A stretch of 7,381 bases of DNA, taken from the NCBI GenBank assembly GCA_023392555.1, contig JAEVYW010000124.1, positions 1-7,381 of the forward strand, in the 5' to 3' direction. The stretch is from Pseudomonadota bacterium (lineage in GTDB: Bacteria > Pseudomonadota > Alphaproteobacteria > Sphingomonadales > Sphingomonadaceae). The position numbers were made by a program, and so were the translations under genes. This document shows positions 1-6,786 of this stretch, in pieces. Every line of letters starts with the position of its first letter. Within the stretch, counting starts at the first letter, position 1. The notes under the pieces were generated by a model. The model was not told the origin of the DNA and did no database searches. It saw only the letters and a list, made by a program, of their open reading frames with translations.

Positions 1-140
1 GCCAGTCGCTGATGAAGCTCGGCCAGCCCGCACAGGCGTGCAAGGCCTATGCGGAGCTTGAGAGCGTCTATGGCGACAAGGTCCGCGGCGAACTCAAGTC
101 GATGCTCCCGAAGGCAAAGTCCGAGGCGAACTGCGGCTGA
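1..140 (+). CDS. cpoB: Tol-Pal system protein CpoB/YbgF, C-terminal end (partial)
   Basis: Only the last 45 codons are present; the gene starts upstream of the window. The reading frame ending at the TGA at 138-140 encodes a helical TPR-type tail, with the stretch LGQPAQACKAYAELESVYGD followed by a basic helix and a final NCG. This matches the end of alphaproteobacterial YbgF/CpoB, where a last TPR repeat of the form 'ACxTYxELxxxYGD' precedes a Cys-Gly-like terminus. In the family, CpoB is a periplasmic protein that works with Tol-Pal to coordinate outer membrane constriction with peptidoglycan synthesis at division. The assignment rests on this short tail and on the neighbouring tilS and ftsH, a common alphaproteobacterial order. 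A different TPR protein cannot be fully excluded. Confidence 0.75.
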   Translation, partial: QSLMKLGQPAQACKAYAELESVYGDKVRGELKSMLPKAKSEANCG

Positions 141-159
141 TGCCCGAAGGGGATCACAT

Positions 160-1131
160 ATGGTCCCCGGCGACATCCTCAACCGGTTCCGGTGCAATCT
201 CGACGCTTTAGTCCCAGCGGGAACACGCGTCGGCGTCGCCGTTTCTGGCGGGCCGGACAGCCTCGCCTTGCTCCTTCTCGCCGCGGCGGCCCGCCCCGGC
301 GAGGTCGAAGCGGCGACAGTCGATCACGGCTTTCGAGCAGAGAGCCACGCCGAGGCCGAGGCGGTCGCAGCCACGTGCAAAGGGCTCGGCGTTCCTCACG
401 AAACGCTGAGGATCGAATGGAGCGCGGTTCCCACTTCCGCCATCCAGGAGAGGGCCCGCGCAGCACGCTACGCAGCGCTCGCGACATGGATGCGGGAGCG
501 TGGCCTCATGACGCTACTCACCGGTCATCACCTCGACGACCAGGCGGAAACTCTCGTCACGCGGTTGAACCGTGGATCGGGGGTCGGCGGTCTCGCGGGC
601 ATGCGCTCGATCGCCACGGTCCCTGACGCGCCAGACCTGAGCCTGGTCCGACCGCTTCTTGGCTGGAGGCGCAGCGAGCTCGAGGCTCTCTGCAAACAGG
701 CCGGCGAGCTACCCGCGAACGACCCCAGCAACTCCGACCCGCGCCACGAACGGGTCCGCGTACGCCAGTCACTTGCCGCTTCGGACCTGCTCGAGGCCGA
801 GTCCCTCGCGCGCAGTGCTTCCCACCTCGCGCTTGCCGATGAAGCCCTGATCTGGGCCACGGACCGCGAGTGGGACAACGCCGTGGAGCAAGACGGCGCG
901 GCGATCATCTATTCTCCCGTCGACGCCCCCCTCGAAATTCGCCGCCGGATCACGGCCCGCGCCATCACCCAATTGGCAAGCGAAGGCGATCCGCAACTGC
1001 GAGGGCGTGAGCTGGATCGGCTCCTTGCAGGCTTGATGTCGGGCGAGACCGCCACGCTTCGAGGGGTGCGATGCGAGGGCGGCACCAGCTGGCGCTTCTC
1101 CGCTGCAAAGGCGAGAAAGCTGGCGAAATAG
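160..1131 (+). CDS. tilS: tRNA(Ile)-lysidine synthetase TilS
   Basis: This enzyme of the PP-loop ATPase family uses ATP and lysine to convert the wobble cytidine of tRNA-Ile(CAU) to lysidine, switching its identity from Met to Ile; it is normally essential and cytosolic. The protein has 323 residues. The PP-loop SGGPDS is at 29-34, the DHGFR segment at 55-59, the family signature GHHLDDQAET at 122-131 continues into RLNRGSGVGGLAGM, and DPSNSDPRHERVRVR is at 188-202. Length fits the short form without the long C-terminal domains of the 432-residue E. coli enzyme. The ATG at 160 is chosen because GAAGGGG (146-152) lies 7 nt upstream and the PP-loop then sits near residue 30 as usual; the open frame reaching back to 49 runs into cpoB. 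The cpoB stop is 19 nt upstream, so the two are probably co-transcribed. Confidence 0.95.
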   Translation: MVPGDILNRFRCNLDALVPAGTRVGVAVSGGPDSLALLLLAAAARPGEVEAATVDHGFRAESHAEAEAVAATCKGLGVPHETLRIEWSAVPTSAIQERARAARYAALATWMRERGLMTLLTGHHLDDQAETLVTRLNRGSGVGGLAGMRSIATVPDAPDLSLVRPLLGWRRSELEALCKQAGELPANDPSNSDPRHERVRVRQSLAASDLLEAESLARSASHLALADEALIWATDREWDNAVEQDGAAIIYSPVDAPLEIRRRITARAITQLASEGDPQLRGRELDRLLAGLMSGETATLRGVRCEGGTSWRFSAAKARKLAK

Positions 1132-1140
1132 GGTTTCATC

Positions 1141-1195
1141 TGCTTGCCTCTCAAGCGTGCTCCTCCTCCTCCAACACCCCCGAGTCCTCCTTCGA
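1141..1195 (+). terminator. C-rich, G-poor tract after tilS (possible Rho-dependent end)
   Basis: Downstream of the tilS stop there is no hairpin with a T-run. Instead this stretch has about 26 C and 8 G in 55 nt, including TCC repeats and a CCCCC run. C-over-G bubbles of this kind are typical of Rho utilisation sites. The call is an inference from composition only. Confidence 0.25.
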
Positions 1196-1240
1196 CCGCG
1201 TGGGCACCGGCCTAAAGTCACACGAAAGGCGCTGCTGTCC

Positions 1241-1265
1241 GTGACCTTTGTGACCTTATGACCTT
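1241..1265 (+). repeat. Three tandem TGACCTT heptamers upstream of ftsH
   Basis: Copies of TGACCTT start at 1242, 1251 and 1259, so the spacing is 9 and 8 bp. The first two are preceded by G and sit in GTGACCTTT and GTGACCTTA. An imperfect inverted copy, AAAGTCAC, lies at 1214-1221. The array is about 60-85 bp upstream of the proposed ftsH transcription start, a place where an activator or repressor could bind. I do not recognise the motif as the site of a named regulator. Confidence 0.55.
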
Positions 1266-1308
1266 AAGCTCTGCCACGACCCGAGATTCCCGCTCGCCGG
1301 ACCGCTCG

Positions 1309-1317
1309 TGGTATCAT
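1309..1317 (+). promoter_or_regulatory. Candidate extended -10 promoter of ftsH
   Basis: TGG followed by TATCAT (1312-1317) matches the extended -10 form TGnTATAAT with one mismatch. No clear TTGACA-like -35 box lies at the right distance, which is tolerated for extended -10 promoters. Transcription would begin near 1324-1326 and give a leader of about 60 nt before the ftsH ATG at 1385. The surrounding sequence is unusually AT-rich for this window. Confidence 0.35.
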
Positions 1318-1330
1318 TGTTATTAAGGTG

Positions 1331-1369
1331 CGAGCGCCTATCTTGGCGCTCGAAACCGGTCTTAGCGCC
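1331..1369 (+). promoter_or_regulatory. ftsH leader with two mutually exclusive hairpins
   Basis: CGAGCGCC (1331-1338) and GGCGCTCG (1345-1352) form a perfect 8-bp stem with a 6-nt loop. The 3' arm can alternatively pair through GGCGCT (1345-1350) with AGCGCC at 1364-1369, which lies a few bases before the purine-rich ribosome binding region AAGAGAGA (1373-1380). The two folds cannot form together. This is seen directly in the sequence; a regulatory role for ftsH translation is inference. Confidence 0.35.
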
Positions 1370-1384
1370 GCCAAGAGAGACGAG

Positions 1385-3331
<1,947 letters not shown>

Positions 3332-3337
3332 CCTAAC

Positions 3338-3381
3338 GTTCAATCGCAGTTCATTGGCTGAGGCCTCATCTCCCCTACCTT
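3338..3381 (+). promoter_or_regulatory. Candidate promoter of the small exported protein, with paired GTTCA repeats
   Basis: GTTCA occurs at 3338-3342 and again at 3349-3353, exactly 11 bp apart, and the two 11-mers agree at 8 positions. Directly after them are TTGGCT (3354-3359), a 16-bp spacer and TACCTT (3376-3381), an acceptable -35/-10 pair for a GC-rich alphaproteobacterium. Direct repeats one helical turn apart next to a -35 box are the usual layout for an OmpR/PhoB-type response regulator. The -10 box would fall in the loop of the ftsH terminator. The repeats are visible; promoter activity and regulator type are inference. Confidence 0.35.
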
Positions 3382-3404
3382 GCGGGAGATGAGGCCTTGC
3401 TTTT
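3361..3404 (+). terminator. Rho-independent terminator of ftsH
   Basis: AGGCCTCATCTCCC (3361-3374) and GGGAGATGAGGCCT (3384-3397) form a perfect 14-bp stem closing a 9-nt loop, followed by TGCTTTT. It lies 29 nt after the ftsH stop codon. The hairpin is symmetric but the T-run is only on the plus-strand side, so it acts on ftsH transcription. Confidence 0.88.
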
Positions 3405-3777
3405 GCGTCTGATGCTTTGCGGCGGTGCCGCGTTGATCCTTGCCCAGCCTGCGCTCGCGCAGTCTATGAACGCCGAGGTCTTCCACCAGCGCGCTGTCGC
3501 ACTTCAGAAGAAGGGTCCGCTCGCTTTGTTTTCCCGCGCCGAGATCAAGGCGTTGATGGCCGAGGGCAAGGCCTCAGGCGAACGCGCCCGCGCCGAGCGC
3601 CTCGCCGCAGTGAAGGCCGGAAAAACTCCGCGCTACTGCCCGCCGACCGACGTTCGCGGCATGAACAGCGATGAGTTCATGAAGCGGCTGGCGGCGATCC
3701 CGCAGGCCGAGCGCCGCAAGATCAGCATGGGCGAAGCGATGAACCGCATCCTCGCCGCCAAATATCCCTGCCACTAG
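3397..3777 (+). CDS. Small exported protein of unknown function
   Basis: The product has 126 residues, with a signal peptide (R4, hydrophobic core at about 5-17, ALA cleavage site after residue 21), giving a mature periplasmic protein of about 105 residues. The mature part is helical and charged at about 40-75. It carries two cysteines, C81 in YCPP and C125 in the terminal YPCH, which could form a disulfide. The layout 'CPP ... helix ... PC' resembles small Rap1a/Tai-like secreted proteins, but I would not name it on that basis. Start choice: TTG at 3397 has GGAG (3385-3388) 8 nt upstream and supplies the positive charge of the signal peptide; TTG 3403 is possible, and ATG 3412 would lose the Arg. 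The start lies on the ftsH terminator, so it is probably transcribed from its own promoter. It converges on the next gene with 3 nt between stops. Confidence 0.75.
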   Translation: MLLRLMLCGGAALILAQPALAQSMNAEVFHQRAVALQKKGPLALFSRAEIKALMAEGKASGERARAERLAAVKAGKTPRYCPPTDVRGMNSDEFMKRLAAIPQAERRKISMGEAMNRILAAKYPCH

Positions 3778-3780
3778 GCG

Positions 3781-4824
3781 TCAGTCGAAGATTCCCATCC
3801 CGACCATCGCGAGGATGAAGATGATCATCGCGATGATCGCGAAGGTTGCCAGCAGCACCGTGCGCCACAGCGCACTCGCCCAGCCGAGGCCGTAAGCGCC
3901 TCGCAGCTGCCGGTACATGTGTATCGGCGGGATGAAGAGCATGATCGGCGCGACCTGGCTGATCCCGATGTACGCCAGCAGGACGCCGACGACGACCAGC
4001 AGCGTCATGAACGACAGCGAATAAGTGATGAAGACCACATGGTCGTACAGCCGGAAGCGGCGGCTGAACGGAAACAGCAGCCACAGGAACGGCACTGAAA
4101 GCGGGATCAGCGCCCAGCTCCACTTATAGCTATTGCTCTTGAGCTTGTAGAGCAGCAGGTCCGGGTTCTGCTTGGCCTTGTGGTAAGCCTCTTCGATCAG
4201 TGGGATATCGGTCTGGATCGTCGACGACCGGCTGAACACCGCTTCGGTGATGCCGCGCTTGCGCATGTCCCGAATGACTTCGAGGTTGGACTGCTGCTCA
4301 CGGATGTCGGCGTCGATCGAGACTGTCGGCGTGTTCTCCTTGATCCGCTCGGCACGCTTCGCCTGGAGCTTCGCAATCTGCTCCAGCGTGGACTTCTCGC
4401 TCGCGGCGAGGTCGCGGTTCGTATTGAAATTGGGGTTGAGGTTCCCGGTGGCGCTGACGATCGCGAACATCAGGAAGACGGAAAAGAGGAACAAGGCGAG
4501 TGGCGAGACGAAGCTGGCCCGCTTCCCTTCGATATAGCTGCGGGTGAGCTCGCCGGGCTTCCATGCCAGCAGCGGCAAGGTGCGCCAGATCTTCCCTTCG
4601 AAGTGAAGGACGCCGTGAGCGAGGTCGTGGAAGAAGGCACCGAGGGTCCGATGGACGTGCGCTTTCTGCCCGCACTCATGGCAGAATTCACCCTCGAGCT
4701 TCGCTCCGCAGTTAAGGCAATGACCCTCATGCGTGTGCCCGTCAGGTCCGCTCGCGCCCGGCTCGATCGCGCGGCCGATCAGCGCTCCGGTCGCAATGTC
4801 GCCCACAGCTTCGATATCCGGCAT
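3781..4824 (-). CDS. DUF3667-type membrane protein with N-terminal zinc ribbon
   Basis: The product has 347 residues. A four-cysteine zinc ribbon (C36, C39, C48, C51, in CLNCG and CHECG) is followed by a conserved segment at about 58-107 (HDLAHGVLHFEGKIWRTLPLL, then PGELTRSYIEGKR) that leads into a membrane helix at about 107-125. These are hallmarks of the DUF3667 family, common in sphingomonads and bacteroidetes and without a known function. A charged region at about 133-230 with heptad-like stretches (about 143-190) separates the first helix from a C-terminal cluster of about four (near 236-253, 262-286, 288-302 and 322-344). The charged PFSRRFRLYDH at 252-262 joins two helices. The ATG at 4824 is preceded on its strand by AGGGGG with 7 nt spacing. 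The gene is divergent from nadD and convergent with the small exported protein. Membrane location is clear; the role is not. Confidence 0.88.
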   Translation of the reverse strand: MPDIEAVGDIATGALIGRAIEPGASGPDGHTHEGHCLNCGAKLEGEFCHECGQKAHVHRTLGAFFHDLAHGVLHFEGKIWRTLPLLAWKPGELTRSYIEGKRASFVSPLALFLFSVFLMFAIVSATGNLNPNFNTNRDLAASEKSTLEQIAKLQAKRAERIKENTPTVSIDADIREQQSNLEVIRDMRKRGITEAVFSRSSTIQTDIPLIEEAYHKAKQNPDLLLYKLKSNSYKWSWALIPLSVPFLWLLFPFSRRFRLYDHVVFITYSLSFMTLLVVVGVLLAYIGISQVAPIMLFIPPIHMYRQLRGAYGLGWASALWRTVLLATFAIIAMIIFILAMVGMGIFD

Positions 4825-4883
4825 TCCACAACCCCCTGCGTGGACATTATGCGGTGTCGCAAGCGCGTGCTAGCCGTCTCCGC
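4825..4883. promoter_or_regulatory. 59-bp divergent control region between the DUF3667 gene and nadD
   Basis: Both flanking genes must start transcription in or close to this gap. The central ATTATG (4846-4851) reads as CATAAT on the minus strand, five of six bases of a -10 box, and the overlapping CATTAT (4845-4850) is a weaker -10 for nadD. No convincing -35 box is seen for either. The strong AGGGGG ribosome site of the DUF3667 gene lies at 4832-4837 on the minus strand, while nadD has no visible one. Promoter positions are inference. Confidence 0.3.
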
Positions 4884-5543
4884 ATGAAGCGCATCGGCCT
4901 CCTGGGAGGCTCCTTCAATCCGGCCCACCGCGCGCACCGGCGCATCAGCCTGGCCGCGGTCCGCGCGCTCGACCTCGACGAGGTGTGGTGGCTGGTCTCC
5001 CCGGGCAATCCGTTGAAGCTCGCGAAAGGCATGGCGCCATATGAAGCGCGCTTCGCCTCGGCGCAGGCGATGGCTCGCCGAGCGCCGATCCGCGTCTCCG
5101 ACTTCGAAGTCCGCGCGGGAACCCGCTACACCGTCGATACGGTGCGCCAGCTCCAGCGCCGCTATCCGAACGTCCAATTCATCTGGCTGATGGGCGGGGA
5201 TACTGTTGCCCAATTCCATCAGTGGAAGGATTGGCGCAAGCTCGCGGAATCCTTGCCAATTGCGGTCATCTTCCGCCCCGGTTATGATCGGTCCGTCCAC
5301 GCGGCACGCGCGATGGGCTGGCTTCGAAGGTTCGTCCATCCTTCACGCCAGGCGAGACGTTGGACGGATTGGAGTGCACCGGCGATTACCTTTCTTCGCC
5401 TGCCGCCCGACCCGACTTCCGCAACCGCCCTTCGCGCGCTCGATCCCAACTGGCATCGCAAATTCATGAACCGGACAGCCGGTCCGGTGCATTCTGCCTT
5501 GCCATCTTCCTTCAGGAGAGCACTTGCCAGACCGTCCAGCTGA
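4884..5543 (+). CDS. nadD: Nicotinate-nucleotide adenylyltransferase NadD
   Basis: NadD transfers AMP from ATP to nicotinate mononucleotide, making deamido-NAD in the shared part of NAD synthesis; it is cytosolic and usually essential. The product has 219 residues. The nucleotidyltransferase motif GGSFNPAHRAH is at 8-18, with H15 and H18 in place; the usual Gly before the second His is Ala here. YTVDTV (82-87), MGGDTVAQFHQWKDW (103-117) and the C-terminal ATP-binding TSATALR (178-184) follow in the normal order. The last 30 or so residues are a loosely conserved tail that overlaps the start of rsfS by 20 nt. The ATG at 4884 puts the motif at the expected distance from the N-terminus; a GTG at 4854 would add ten residues and is less likely. 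No Shine-Dalgarno is seen at either, so the mRNA may be nearly leaderless. It is the first gene of the nadD–rsfS–rlmH operon. Confidence 0.95.
   Translation: MKRIGLLGGSFNPAHRAHRRISLAAVRALDLDEVWWLVSPGNPLKLAKGMAPYEARFASAQAMARRAPIRVSDFEVRAGTRYTVDTVRQLQRRYPNVQFIWLMGGDTVAQFHQWKDWRKLAESLPIAVIFRPGYDRSVHAARAMGWLRRFVHPSRQARRWTDWSAPAITFLRLPPDPTSATALRALDPNWHRKFMNRTAGPVHSALPSSFRRALARPSS
5514..5519 (+). promoter_or_regulatory. Ribosome binding site fixing the TTG start of rsfS
   Basis: AGGAGA lies inside the 3' end of nadD and ends 4 nt before the TTG at 5524. It is the best Shine-Dalgarno match in the operon and decides for the TTG start, since the next in-frame ATG lies within the conserved RsfS domain. 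Confidence 0.7.
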
Positions 5544-5913
5544 GACTGCCTCAAAGGCCCCTCTCGACGTCGAAGACCTCCACCGTCTCGTCCTTCAGTC
5601 GCTCGACGACGACAAGGCGCAGGAAGTCGTGACCATCCCGCTTGCAGGCAAGTCGAACATTGCCGACCACATGGTGATCGCCACCGGCGGCTCGACGCGG
5701 CAGGTGGCGTCGATGGCGCACAAGCTTGCGGACCGGATCAAGGAGAAGTTCGGGCGGATTGCCCGGATCGAGGGACTTCCGGCGGCAGACTGGGTGCTGA
5801 TCGACGCCGATGACGTCATCGTGCACCTGTTCCGTCCCGAAGTGAGAAATTTTTACAATTTGGAACGAATGTGGGCGTTTGGCGATGATGCACCAGCAAG
5901 TGCAGCTTCGTAA
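5524..5913 (+). CDS. rsfS: Ribosomal silencing factor RsfS
   Basis: RsfS (formerly YbeB/Iojap) binds ribosomal protein uL14 of the 50S subunit and blocks joining of the subunits, saving energy under nutrient limitation. The product has 129 residues, slightly longer than the 105-residue E. coli protein because of N- and C-terminal extensions. The family pattern is complete: LQSLDDDKAQEVVTIPLAGK at 24-43, IADHMVIATGGSTRQV at 46-61, the EGLPAADWVLIDADDVIVH block at 83-101 and the LFRPEVRNFYNLERMW block at 102-117. The start is a TTG with AGGAG 5 nt upstream; the gene overlaps nadD by 20 nt, which suggests translational coupling. The 3' end is locally AT-rich (5846-5861), unlike the rest of the gene. 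NadD and RsfS are neighbours in many bacteria. Confidence 0.96.
   Translation: MPDRPAETASKAPLDVEDLHRLVLQSLDDDKAQEVVTIPLAGKSNIADHMVIATGGSTRQVASMAHKLADRIKEKFGRIARIEGLPAADWVLIDADDVIVHLFRPEVRNFYNLERMWAFGDDAPASAAS
5854..5859 (+). promoter_or_regulatory. Weak candidate -10 box inside rsfS
   Basis: TACAAT, five of six bases of the consensus -10, sits in an AT-rich patch that uses codons rare in this window (TTT, AAT, TTG). It is 66 nt upstream of the serine hydrolase gene and could give it an internal promoter. There is no good -35 box, so this is only a candidate. Confidence 0.2.
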
Positions 5914-5925
5914 GCGGGTGAGGGC

Positions 5926-6780
5926 ATGCGTAGGTACTTTGCATTTTTCGCGCTGCTATTCTTCTGTGCAGCGCAGCCGGCAGCGGCAGCTTCCAGTCCC
6001 CGTCTAGGGACGCTGGAGCAACAGCTTCGTTCGCTTCTCGCCACCAAATCCGCCGACGTCGGCCTTGCCGCAATCGATCTGACCAACGGCGAGACCGTCA
6101 GCGTCAACGGCGACAAGAGCTTTCCGATGGCGAGCACGATGAAGGTCGCGGTCGCCGCCAACTATCTCCAGCAGGTCGACGCGGGCAATCGCTCGCTGTC
6201 GGACCGCATCTCGGGCCAGACTGCGGCCTCGCTGATGGAGCGCATGCTGATCCACAGCGACAATCGCGCGACCGACATTCTCATTCGCGACCTTGGCGGC
6301 GCCAAGGGCATGCAGGACTGGGTTGCATGGCATCGCCTGTCCAACATGCGCATCGACCGCAACATCGCGAAGCTTCTCGCCGACAAGCGCGATCTTTGGG
6401 ACGTTCGCGATTCCTCGACCCCGGTGGCGATGGTCGAAATGCTGAAGCTGATCGACAAGGGCTCCCTCCTGAAGCCCGCGAGCCGTGCCTATCTGCTCGA
6501 CATCATGGGCCGTTGCGCCACGGGCAAGAACCGGATGCGCGCCCTTCTGCCGTGGGGAACCAAGGTCGAGCACAAGACCGGCACGCTGAATGGCTATGCG
6601 AGCGATGTCGGCTTCATCACCTTGCCGAACGGTCATCGCGTCGCGGTCGCCTTCTTCGCACGCGGTGGCGGCGACCGTCCGAACACGATCGCCCAGGCTG
6701 CTCGCGCTGTGTACGACGGTTTCACGCGCGTCCTGTCCTGGCCCAGCTTCGGCACCTTCCAGCCTAGCACCGGCCAGTAA
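5926..6780 (+). CDS. Exported class A beta-lactamase-fold serine hydrolase, atypical active site
   Basis: The product has 284 residues and a Sec signal peptide (R2-R3, hydrophobic 4-15, AxA cleavage near residue 21), so it acts in the periplasm. Active-site motifs of the serine beta-lactamase/penicillin-binding fold are present: FPMASTMK with S70 and K73, HSDN at 110-113, RDSSTPVAM at 161-169 (compare RDTTxPxAM of class A) and HKTGT at 216-220. This makes it a member of the beta-lactamase2/class A group. Two departures are visible. The S-to-SDN distance is 41 residues against 60 in TEM, so the loop carrying Tyr105 is missing. The omega loop (about 143-161) holds no Glu, whereas class A needs Glu166 for deacylation, and it is 2 residues longer. 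Acylation may work but turnover of beta-lactams is doubtful; a cell-wall peptidase or other hydrolase is possible. The rsfS stop is 12 nt upstream. The ribosome site is weak (GCGGG at 5914-5918). Confidence 0.9.
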   Translation: MRRYFAFFALLFFCAAQPAAAASSPRLGTLEQQLRSLLATKSADVGLAAIDLTNGETVSVNGDKSFPMASTMKVAVAANYLQQVDAGNRSLSDRISGQTAASLMERMLIHSDNRATDILIRDLGGAKGMQDWVAWHRLSNMRIDRNIAKLLADKRDLWDVRDSSTPVAMVEMLKLIDKGSLLKPASRAYLLDIMGRCATGKNRMRALLPWGTKVEHKTGTLNGYASDVGFITLPNGHRVAVAFFARGGGDRPNTIAQAARAVYDGFTRVLSWPSFGTFQPSTGQ

Positions 6781-6786
6781 GGGCCG

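Noticed and set aside
140..211. ATG overlapping the cpoB stop (ATGA-type), giving a 23-residue frame that runs into tilS
   Set aside because: It is out of frame with tilS, the peptide is featureless and the GAAGGGG site is placed for the ATG at 160. It could only act as a decoy and nothing supports that.
1182..1289. Two GANTC (CcrM-type) sites upstream of ftsH (1182-1186 and 1285-1289)
   Set aside because: About one site is expected by chance in this length and GANTC also occurs inside coding regions of the window, so cell-cycle control cannot be argued from this.
1328..1384. In-frame GTG extension of FtsH by 19 residues
   Set aside because: The extra residues do not resemble FtsH N-termini, no spaced ribosome site precedes the GTG, and the region folds as a leader; ATG 1385 gives the usual start.
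3823..3838. Perfect 16-bp palindrome GATCATCGCGATGATC
   Set aside because: It lies within the coding sequence of a membrane helix (Ile/Ala/Met codons ATC, GCG, ATG), where such palindromes arise from repeated ATC/GCG codons; there is no T-run to make it a terminator.
4180..4887. 235-codon open frame on the plus strand opposite the DUF3667 gene
   Set aside because: The minus-strand product has a zinc ribbon, family motifs, membrane helices and a good ribosome site; this frame has none of these.
5470..5488. 7-bp hairpin ACCGGAC/GTCCGGT near the 3' end of nadD
   Set aside because: It is short, lies in coding sequence, is 25 nt before the rsfS ribosome site and has no T-run; no role can be supported.
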